In this document: positions 15,277 to 21,132 of the stretch, one piece after another
How positions within the stretch are numbered: position 1 is the first letter of the stretch
Layout of the letters: the number at the start of each line of letters is the position of its first letter
NCBI GenBank assembly: GCA_947255165.1
Contig: CAMYFZ010000029.1
Span: forward strand, 1 to 21,132
DNA: 21,132 nucleotides
From: an uncultured Varibaculum sp.
GTDB taxonomy: Bacteria; Actinomycetota; Actinomycetes; Actinomycetales; Actinomycetaceae
Direction: 5' to 3'
Notes under the pieces: model-generated
Database searches by the model: none
What the model saw: only the letters and a program-made list of their open reading frames with translations
Told to the model about the DNA's origin: nothing
Translations under genes and position numbers: made by a program

Positions 15277-16488
15277 TTAGGCAGGCTCTACTTCCTGCCC
15301 GATTTCCTTCATCATTTCCTGGAACCAGGGAGTATTGATATCGAAGGCTTTACCGCCCTTGATCCGAGAGAAGGCAATCGAGCTCAAAATGTTGCCATTT
15401 TCCTCGTCATGGCCGATTAAACCGGGTTTACCTTCCAGTGCACACTGCACCGCATAGTCGGTCATAGACTTAATCAAACGCAGATCTTCTACCCCAGCTG
15501 CGGAAGCACGCGAGAAGTAACCGGATTTTTGCACCATGACTTTTTCGGCTCCGATGCGCTCCGCGAACTGGCGAGCAAACCACTGACCGGGGTTAATCTT
15601 GTCTATCTGCACGTGGCCAAAGGGATCCCGCGGAATTGTCTCTCCCGCCTGTTCCATCTGCTCCACGATTTCATTGATTCCCGCGCCCTCGGAAAGGAAA
15701 ATATTAACGTTGCCGACCTCATCCATAACTTTCCGAAGACGAGTAGCTTCGCCCTCGATATCGATATGAGCTTCGGGAACGAATAGCGCGTGAATCTCGC
15801 GGGACTCGCGGGTGAGCCCCATTGAGGGCAACCATTCTTTCTTATCCAAAAGTTTACGGTAGGAACGGGCCGTGGCAGCCGCCAAATATCCGCAGTGACG
15901 TCCCATAACTTCGTGAATAATCAATTCCCGCGGATTGGACTGACATTCGGCGATCACATGTTCGGCATAAAGCGCCCCATTATCAGCCGCGGTCCAAGCC
16001 CCGAGGGATTGCCGCACCGGAATAATGTCATTGTCAATCGTCTTAGGCAGTCCCACCACAGTCAGTTCATAATCGTGTTCATGCAGGTAATGCGCAAGGT
16101 CAGCGGCAGTGGTGTTAGTGTCATCCCCACCGATAGTGTGCAGGACCTCTACCCCGTCCTCTACCAAGCGATTCGCCGCAAATTCCAGAGGATTAACGCC
16201 CTCTTTAACCAGACCGCGTTTAACCAAATCCTTGGTGTTGGTGAGCTTCACCCGGGAGTTACCAATCGGGGAACCACCATATTCATGCAGCAGACCAGCA
16301 TTTTTACGCGCCTCTTCGTCTACCACAATAAAATTCTTTGACAGCAACCCGTGATAGCCGTGCTTGTAGGCAATAATCTCAACTTCCGGGGCCAGTTCGG
16401 TATAACGCTCAATCAATCCACCAACCGCTGATGAAAGACAGGGCGCAAAGCCGCCCGCAGTTAGTAGTGCTACCCGTTTAATGGTCAT
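15277..16488 (-). CDS. pfp: Pyrophosphate-dependent 6-phosphofructokinase (PPi-PFK)
   Basis: 403 residues. It reversibly phosphorylates fructose 6-phosphate to fructose 1,6-bisphosphate, by the motifs using pyrophosphate rather than ATP: GGDDTNT (120-126, Asp at the position that is Gly in ATP-dependent enzymes) and PKTIDND (148-154, Lys in place of Gly, catalytic Asp). MGRHCGYLAA and SEGAG for fructose phosphate binding are also intact. The length is near that of the Propionibacterium PPi-PFK. The ATG is preceded by a strong GGAGGAG 3 nt away. A TAGACT -10 candidate lies at 16543-16538 with a dyad immediately upstream. It is bounded by a strong terminator, so it is probably transcribed alone. 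Some actinobacteria use this enzyme as the main glycolytic PFK; I cannot tell whether an ATP-PFK exists elsewhere. Confidence 0.93.
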   Translation of the reverse strand: MTIKRVALLTAGGFAPCLSSAVGGLIERYTELAPEVEIIAYKHGYHGLLSKNFIVVDEEARKNAGLLHEYGGSPIGNSRVKLTNTKDLVKRGLVKEGVNPLEFAANRLVEDGVEVLHTIGGDDTNTTAADLAHYLHEHDYELTVVGLPKTIDNDIIPVRQSLGAWTAADNGALYAEHVIAECQSNPRELIIHEVMGRHCGYLAAATARSYRKLLDKKEWLPSMGLTRESREIHALFVPEAHIDIEGEATRLRKVMDEVGNVNIFLSEGAGINEIVEQMEQAGETIPRDPFGHVQIDKINPGQWFARQFAERIGAEKVMVQKSGYFSRASAAGVEDLRLIKSMTDYAVQCALEGKPGLIGHDEENGNILSSIAFSRIKGGKAFDINTPWFQEMMKEIGQEVEPA

Positions 16489-16505
16489 ATCTCCTCCAAA
16501 AGATT

Positions 16506-16655
16506 TGTTTGGCCAGTTTTGGCCCCGACATTCATTAAGTCTACTCGATAACTCGAGGACGACTCTAGGACAAGGGGTAGTCTTCCCCTAGCTAGCTACG
16601 AGTTATCGCCCAATCTGCGCGCGAATCCCTAAAGTAACTAAAACTGGCCGCAAAC
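16506..16655. promoter_or_regulatory. Nested inverted repeats upstream of pfp
   Basis: Three repeat pairs share nearly one centre (about 16578-16581): GTTTGGCCAGTTTT against AAAACTGGCCGCAAAC (outer, one 2-nt bulge), CGATAACTCG (16546-16555) against CGAGTTATCG (16599-16608), and AGGGG (16573-16577) against CCCCT (16585-16589). In addition CTCGATAACTCGAG (16544-16557) is itself a dyad abutting a TAGACT -10 candidate for pfp (16543-16538, minus). It could be an operator pair, a structured RNA or a small mobile remnant; no clear target duplication is seen. Confidence 0.45.
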
Positions 16656-16698
16656 ATCAGTTTATGGAAGAAAATATCCGAAGTTTCCTAGACGGGGG

Positions 16699-17505
16699 CT
16701 ATTCTTTCGTTTTTTCGCCCTCACCGGTAGTTTCTTCGGGAGGCTCCGGCACCTCGGTTTTTGGAGCCTGCCTGCCGCCAGGGGCCTGCACTTTCGGTTC
16801 GGCAGCAACCGCGTCCTGGTCATCCTTCTTCGCAGCCAACGCCTTTTTCACATCCGCCGCATACAAGTCCACGTATTCTTGCCCCGACAGGCTCATCAAG
16901 GAATACATAATCTCGTCGGTGATTGCCCGCAACACGTAGCGGTCATCTTCCATCCCCTGGTAGCGGGAAAAGTCCAAAGGATCCCCAACCACCACTCCAA
17001 TGCGGTGCAGGCGCGGAATACGAGTGCCAATCGGCTGGGCGATATTGGTACCAATCATGGCTACCGGAATAACCGGGGCACCCGAGCGTAGCGACAGCCG
17101 CGCCACCCCGGTTTTGCCTCGATAAAGCCGCCCATCGGGACTGCGGGTACCCTCCGGATAGATACCAAATAATTCGCCCTCTTGTAGACGCGCCAACCCC
17201 TTTTGCAAAGCGGCCTGGGATTTCTTCCCCCCAGAACGGTCAATAGGGATTGTGCCCACCTGAGTCATAAACCACTTCACAAAGGCACCTTTTAGACCTT
17301 TACCGGTGAAATAGTCGGCTTTGCCCACGAAAACTACTTCGCGGTCAATCATGAGCGGTAAAAAGAAAGAATCAATCACCGCTAGATGATTCGAGGCCAG
17401 AATCGCCGCCCCGGTCTCGGGAATGTTCTCGGCTCCTTTGATCCAGGGGCGGTAAAGAACCTTTAGAATCGGCCCCAGGATTACTTTCAGCATCCGGTAA
17501 AACAC
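16699..17505 (-). CDS. plsC: 1-acyl-sn-glycerol-3-phosphate acyltransferase family protein (PlsC-like)
   Basis: 268 residues. It transfers an acyl chain to a lysophospholipid, most likely lysophosphatidic acid, at the inner face of the membrane. The catalytic NHLAVID motif (His40, Asp45), the phosphate-binding YPEGTRSPDG (EGTR 118-121) and the PVIPVAMIG block are in the usual order, and a hydrophobic N-terminus suits membrane association. The C-terminal 50 or so residues (Lys/Glu/Pro-rich) are a low-complexity extension beyond the catalytic fold. The GTG start at 17505 has AAGGAAG well spaced. The M. tuberculosis counterpart in the same neighbourhood is Rv2182c. The exact acyl acceptor cannot be read from sequence. 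Confidence 0.88.
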   Translation of the reverse strand: MFYRMLKVILGPILKVLYRPWIKGAENIPETGAAILASNHLAVIDSFFLPLMIDREVVFVGKADYFTGKGLKGAFVKWFMTQVGTIPIDRSGGKKSQAALQKGLARLQEGELFGIYPEGTRSPDGRLYRGKTGVARLSLRSGAPVIPVAMIGTNIAQPIGTRIPRLHRIGVVVGDPLDFSRYQGMEDDRYVLRAITDEIMYSLMSLSGQEYVDLYAADVKKALAAKKDDQDAVAAEPKVQAPGGRQAPKTEVPEPPEETTGEGEKTKE

Positions 17506-17554
17506 GTAAGCTTCCTTCCCGCCCGGGCTAACTAGCCGATCCCTAAAGACCGAC

Positions 17555-17560
17555 TAGACT
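17555..17560 (+). promoter_or_regulatory. Candidate -10 (TAGACT) for a leaderless mRNA
   Basis: TAGACT is followed by 7 nt and the ATG at 17568, with no Shine-Dalgarno between. This matches the spacing seen at the other presumed leaderless starts in the window. A -35 is not evident. Confidence 0.45.
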
Positions 17561-17567
17561 AACGACT

Positions 17568-17969
17568 ATGAAACTCCCCAAGAAGTGGGGGGCGCATCGC
17601 CGCCGCAACCCAAGTCAACGTCGCGTAGATGAAGAATTTTTGGATATTACATCTAGCTTAAATGATAGCGGTATTTTTGCCCCTGGACCGCGAGATTACG
17701 AATTAGCCGAGCCGGACGAACAGTTTCAACCCCCAGAACTGCCCGCCAGCATCCGCCCGCGGGGGGCAATGCGCATCTTAGTGATCACCGTAATAGTGCT
17801 GATAGCCTGGGTGGCCAGCTATATTGCGGGCATTAGCCTGCCGATCTGGCTCCACGTATTGGGATTTGTGGATTTAGCGCTATTTTGTGCCCTCTTGGTT
17901 TATTTGCGTCCTCGTGGACGCAGTGCATTGACCAATAAATGGGACGACGATGATGGAGCGAGGGTGTGA
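17568..17969 (+). CDS. Small two-helix membrane protein of unknown function
   Basis: 133 residues. A basic N-terminus (KKWGAHRRRNPSQRR) is followed by an acidic, Pro-containing stretch, two hydrophobic helices (about 69-88 and 92-112) joined by a short turn, then RPRGR and an acidic end (DDDD). By the positive-inside rule both ends should be cytoplasmic. No known domain is recognised. The stop codon overlaps the next start in GTGA, so its translation is probably coupled to the exonuclease/GIY-YIG protein and the two likely form an operon. Whether they act together is not known. Confidence 0.75.
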   Translation: MKLPKKWGAHRRRNPSQRRVDEEFLDITSSLNDSGIFAPGPRDYELAEPDEQFQPPELPASIRPRGAMRILVITVIVLIAWVASYIAGISLPIWLHVLGFVDLALFCALLVYLRPRGRSALTNKWDDDDGARV

Positions 17970-19777
17970 GTGCCCAATTTTTCGGTCCACCCTCACGCGC
18001 TTTACGCGCTCATCTAAATACCCTGCTGCCCACCACCGATGAAGTAGGGCCGCAGGGAGAATTTTCCCAATTGGGAACCCCTTTATCGGATTGTTGTTTC
18101 CTAGTGGTTGACTTGGAAACTACCGGGATGGGCGCAGGTGCAGAAATCACCGAAATCGCCGCTGCGCGTTACTATAAGCGCCGGCTGTGCGGAACTTTTC
18201 GTTCTCTGGTGCAAACCCGCCGCCCGATTCCTCCCAAAATAGTGGCGCTCACCGGAATCACCAACTCGATGGTGCTTACCGCCGATCCCCTCGAAGCAGT
18301 ATTTTCGCGTTTCCTTTCGTTTTGGAGGGCGGAGCGCCCCGACTCTCCTCCGGTAAACGCCCTGGTAGCCCACAATGCAAGTTTTGACACCGGATTTTTA
18401 CGCCGCGCCGCCGAACAACTTGATGCTCCCTTGCCTTCTGCCCTTACGGTCGATACTTTGGCGATTGCCCGACTGCTGCTGCCCCGCCCCTTCGTCGCCA
18501 ATCATCGTCTCGCCACCCTCGCCAGCTATTTCGGTGCAGAAAAACCTACTCACCGCGCCCTCGACGATGTCCTGGCTACTGTCACGGTGCTCCAGGGGTT
18601 ACTTGATCTGGGACAGGGAGCGGGGCTTACCCACAGTCAAGATTTTCGGGTATTACAAAAGGTTCCCCGGCAAATTCGGGCAAAACGGATACTGGGAGCG
18701 GATTTACCGGAGCGCCCGGGGGTCTATATTTTTGAGGACGCGGAAGGAAAACCACTCTACGTGGGGTCGGCCTCCAATTTGAGGACGCGGGTCGCCAGTT
18801 ACACCACCTTAAGTGAAAAACGCCGGCAAATGCGGGAAATGCTTGCCGCAGCCTGCCGGATTAAGCATCTTTGTTTTCCTCACGTTATCTTGGCGCGCCT
18901 AAAAGAATTGGAGTTAATCGCCCGCCTCAACCCTCCTTTCAATCGGGCCAGCACCCGGCCCGATAAATACTGGTTGCTGGAACTCACTAACGAGGATTTC
19001 CCCCGCCTAAAACTTTCAAAACGGGTAGAGCGGGAAAATGGCTCCCGTATCCTGGGGCCTTTTACTACCCGTAAAAGCGCCGAGCGAGTCCGCCGAGTAC
19101 TCTCCCAGCAATGGAATCTGCGCACCTGCACCCAAGGGATTACCCCCGGCTCCGCCGCCACTTCTTGTTACCTAGAGCAGTTGGGCGCCTGTATTGCTCC
19201 CTGTCGCCCGCAGAATCAAGAAAAGTATGCTCGGCACCTAACTCAGCTGGCAGCTAATAAACCCGCCGCACAACTGACTGCGGTCGATGCGCTGCTAGCT
19301 AAAGTGCAGAACTTGGCGGATAACGAAGAATATGAGCAGGCGGCAAAGATCCGCGAACAGCTATCTTCGCTGCTGCGCGCGGGGGCAGAACAAGAGTTAC
19401 TAGCCCCCATTTTGGAGGCAGCAGAACTAGTTTTGGCCCTCCCGGCTGCCCGCGGAGGGTGGGTTTATATTGCCCTCGCCTATGGAAAAGTAGTAGGAAC
19501 CGCATTTACCTGCGCTAACGCCCCTAAAATTGCTATAGAACAAACCGTGGCGGCCCTAGAGACTGTTTTCCCGATTGCGGCCCCGCACTTCCTCGCCCAG
19601 GGCGTTCTTTGGGAGCAGCTGCACATTTTAGCGGAGCAAATCTATCATCCAGGAACCCGAATTCTGCGGATAGCGGGCAAGGCGGCACTGGCATGTCCGG
19701 CTCGGGGAATGCTTTCTCGCACCCGGCTACGTCAAAAGCTAGCGGATGCCCGAAAACCTTTTTCTTTCCAACACTGA
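17966..19777 (+). CDS. DEDDh exonuclease and GIY-YIG (UvrC-like) nuclease fusion
   Basis: 603 residues. Residues about 43-213 form a DnaQ-like 3'-5' exonuclease: FLVVDLETTG (Asp49, Glu51), AHNASFDTGFL (Asp141) and THRALDD (His196, Asp201), all catalytic positions present. Residues about 248-325 form a GIY-YIG endonuclease like the UvrC N-terminus: PGVYIF, PLYVGSASNLRTR (Tyr265, Gly267, Arg273) and LKELELIARLNPPFN carrying the metal-binding Glu. A UVR-like helical pair (about 437-472, NEEYEQAAKIREQLSSLL) follows, then an unassigned C-terminus. The RNase H-like and helix-hairpin-helix parts of full UvrC are not seen. It resembles M. tuberculosis Rv2191 and is likely a DNA repair or end-processing nuclease. 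The GTG start is coupled to the preceding gene, with GGAG upstream. Confidence 0.88.
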   Translation: MSAQFFGPPSRALRAHLNTLLPTTDEVGPQGEFSQLGTPLSDCCFLVVDLETTGMGAGAEITEIAAARYYKRRLCGTFRSLVQTRRPIPPKIVALTGITNSMVLTADPLEAVFSRFLSFWRAERPDSPPVNALVAHNASFDTGFLRRAAEQLDAPLPSALTVDTLAIARLLLPRPFVANHRLATLASYFGAEKPTHRALDDVLATVTVLQGLLDLGQGAGLTHSQDFRVLQKVPRQIRAKRILGADLPERPGVYIFEDAEGKPLYVGSASNLRTRVASYTTLSEKRRQMREMLAAACRIKHLCFPHVILARLKELELIARLNPPFNRASTRPDKYWLLELTNEDFPRLKLSKRVERENGSRILGPFTTRKSAERVRRVLSQQWNLRTCTQGITPGSAATSCYLEQLGACIAPCRPQNQEKYARHLTQLAANKPAAQLTAVDALLAKVQNLADNEEYEQAAKIREQLSSLLRAGAEQELLAPILEAAELVLALPAARGGWVYIALAYGKVVGTAFTCANAPKIAIEQTVAALETVFPIAAPHFLAQGVLWEQLHILAEQIYHPGTRILRIAGKAALACPARGMLSRTRLRQKLADARKPFSFQH

Positions 19778-19806
19778 GTATGGCTGACGGGAATCTACAC
19801 CCCAGA

Positions 19807-19836
19807 TATTTCCTTGAGCAGCGGAAATAAGTATTT
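19807..19836. terminator. Possible weak terminator between convergent genes
   Basis: TATTTCC (19807-19813) and GGAAATA (19823-19829) form a 7-bp stem with a 9-nt loop in the 63-nt gap between the two stops, followed by AGTATTTT on the plus strand. The stem is short and AT-rich, so this is tentative. Confidence 0.35.
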
Positions 19837-19840
19837 TAGC

Positions 19841-20227
19841 TTAACGCAGCAGTTCGGATACTGCCTCTTGCAGCTTTAGGGGGGTGAGGGGACGCTCCAC
19901 CGCTTTGGCACCCGCCCAACCGACTAACCAGTCGTCTTGTTGGCGGGCAGTCAGAATCAGGATAGGCGGGAGATCGTCTTCCTCTTCATGCAGGGATTTA
20001 GCAACCGAAATACCAGAAATCTTGGTGGCTTCCCCATCGAGAATTAGCAGATCATAGCGCTGATTATGCACCTTATCCCGGGTGATAGTAGCGGTAGCGG
20101 TCTCGTCCCAGGTTATTTTGGGCAAATCCGCGGCCGGCTTAATCCCCACGGAGTTAATTACTTGCCGGCGTACCTCTCGGTCATCGCTATACAACAAAAT
20201 CTGTAGGTTCTTTTCCGCTTCCGCCAT
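19841..20227 (-). CDS. Stand-alone receiver-domain protein (Rv3143-like orphan response regulator)
   Basis: 128 residues, a single CheY-like receiver with no output domain. Acidic pair Asp15/Asp16 (LLYSDDREVRRQV), phospho-acceptor Asp64 (DLLILDGEA) and Thr93 (LILTAR) are present. The invariant Lys before Pro is replaced by Arg (VERPLTP, Arg112). The pattern LLYSDD...LILDGEA...PPILILTAR resembles the orphan actinobacterial regulator typified by M. tuberculosis Rv3143. No kinase gene is adjacent, so phosphorylation and partner are unknown; it may work by protein contact. The ATG has AAGGAAGAAG upstream. It converges on the nuclease fusion gene. Confidence 0.78.
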   Translation of the reverse strand: MAEAEKNLQILLYSDDREVRRQVINSVGIKPAADLPKITWDETATATITRDKVHNQRYDLLILDGEATKISGISVAKSLHEEEDDLPPILILTARQQDDWLVGWAGAKAVERPLTPLKLQEAVSELLR

Positions 20228-20429
20228 TTTCTTCTTCCTTAGATCAACGCTTGAAAGGACTTTTGGCTCTCATTGTATCCGACTATTACGCGCTTGCGGT
20301 CTTTAGGCACGAATCCCGCTGTATTTGTTTAAATCTAGTGCTCTGCTGGGAGCCCAATCTGCTTTAAGCTGCCAGCTTATTTACTGAGGCTGCAAGAATG
20401 GGACTTAGCGCCTAGACTAGACAGAGAAA

Positions 20430-20456
20430 CCGCTCAGCCGGAGGGAGGCTAGGCGG
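20430..20456 (+). promoter_or_regulatory. Stem-loop in the sodA leader
   Basis: CCGCTCAGCC and GGCTAGGCGG form a 10-position stem with one mismatch and one wobble around GGAGGGA. It lies between a TAGACT -10 candidate (20413-20418) and the AAAGGAG ribosome binding site. The loop itself carries an SD-like GGAGG. A regulatory role is inference. Confidence 0.35.
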
Positions 20457-20486
20457 ATCCTAAAACAACAAAGGAGACCCATTTTC

Positions 20487-21113
20487 ATGGAGAAATACAC
20501 GCTTCCAGAACTGCCCTACGATTACGCCGCTTTAGAGCCGCATATTTCTGGCAAGATCATGGAACTCCACCATGACAAGCACCATAACACCTATGTGAAC
20601 GGCGCAAATGCTGCTCTAGAGAAACTGGCGGCAGCTCGCGAAGCCGGAGACTTGGCTGCAGTCAACCAGTACTCGAAAGATTTGGCTTTCAACTTGGGCG
20701 GACACACCAACCACTCGGTTTTCTGGACAAATATGGGGCCTGACTGTGGTGGGGAGCCCGAGGGCGAACTCGCCGCGGCAATCACCGAAAACTTCGGTTC
20801 TTTTGCGGCTTTCAAGAAGCATTTCTCGGCCGCAGCCACCGGTCTACAGGGATCCGGTTGGGCCGTCCTGGCCTGGGATTCCATTTCTTCCCGGCTCATC
20901 ATTTTCCAGCTCTTCGACCAGCAAGGAAACGTACCTGTCGGGGTAACTCCGCTACTCATGCTGGACATGTGGGAGCACGCTTTCTACCTGGACTACCAGA
21001 ACGTGAAGGCCGACTACGTCAAGGCCTGGTGGAACGTGGTTAATTGGGAAAACGTTGCTGCTCGTTTCGAGAACGCTGAAAAGAACTTTAAGTCCCTAAT
21101 CAACCTGGCCTAG
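20487..21113 (+). CDS. sodA: Superoxide dismutase, Fe/Mn family, manganese-type residues
   Basis: 208 residues, normal family length. It converts superoxide to hydrogen peroxide and oxygen. The four metal ligands are visible: His28 (MELHHDKHH), His76 (GGHTNHSVFW), Asp160 and His164 (DMWEHAFYLDY). Gly72 before HTNH and Gln in DQQGN are the residues typical of manganese enzymes; iron enzymes usually have Gln at the first position. Metal use could still be cambialistic. There is no signal peptide, so it should be cytoplasmic, although this family is sometimes exported without one. The ATG is supported by AAAGGAG 9 nt upstream. A 258-nt leader/promoter region precedes it, and the gene stands alone in what is visible. 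Confidence 0.96.
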   Translation: MEKYTLPELPYDYAALEPHISGKIMELHHDKHHNTYVNGANAALEKLAAAREAGDLAAVNQYSKDLAFNLGGHTNHSVFWTNMGPDCGGEPEGELAAAITENFGSFAAFKKHFSAAATGLQGSGWAVLAWDSISSRLIIFQLFDQQGNVPVGVTPLLMLDMWEHAFYLDYQNVKADYVKAWWNVVNWENVAARFENAEKNFKSLINLA

Positions 21114-21132
21114 TAGCCGCTCCGCGTAGCTA

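Noticed and set aside
15895..16341. Plus-strand ORF of 148 residues
   Set aside because: Antisense to the PPi-PFK gene, whose catalytic motifs cover the whole stretch; no recognisable domain.

Overview
The window looks like a chromosomal segment of a mid-GC actinobacterium. This rests on actinobacterial family types (PASTA serine/threonine kinase, class II DAHP synthase, DUF7455-type zinc protein, LppM-type proteins, Rv2175c-type regulator), frequent GTG/TTG starts and several starts that look leaderless. A member of the Actinomycetaceae is my best guess, but this is inference without a database search. I see no tRNA, rRNA, CRISPR array, insertion sequence or phage gene.

Left part (1-9768): the 5' part of parE runs off the left edge on the minus strand. 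Next come three tandem plus-strand paralogues that each encode a signal peptide, an LppM-like outer domain with two conserved cysteines, one membrane helix and a Pro/Tyr/Gly-rich cytoplasmic tail. A short CxxC...CxxH zinc protein (minus), a single-pass membrane protein of unknown function (plus) and rpoD (minus) follow. The rpoD product has an unusually long lysine/alanine-rich, histone H1-like extension followed by an acidic block. The order rpoD, small zinc protein, parE is common in actinobacteria; here it is split by plus-strand genes for surface proteins.

Middle part (9906-17505): a polyprenyl diphosphate synthase, a small winged-helix regulator of the Rv2175c type, divergently a PknL-like kinase with four PASTA domains, class II DAHP synthase (shikimate pathway), a pyrophosphate-dependent phosphofructokinase and a PlsC-type acyltransferase. 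The set LppM, IdsA, Rv2175c, PknL, AroG, Rv2182c-type acyltransferase and, further on, an Rv2191-type nuclease parallels the Mycobacterium tuberculosis Rv2171-Rv2191 region as I recall it. That supports the assignments and suggests an old gene neighbourhood, rearranged here.

Right part (17568-21113): a small two-helix membrane protein is translationally coupled to an exonuclease/GIY-YIG fusion. A degenerate receiver-domain protein (minus) and a manganese-type superoxide dismutase follow.

The points most worth checking are the tandem LppM-like family with its mosaic, repeat-expanded tails, the H1-like sigma factor extension, and three structured regulatory candidates: a hairpin over the parE start, a perfect dyad before aroG and nested inverted repeats before pfp. 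No intergenic stretch exceeds 300 bases.
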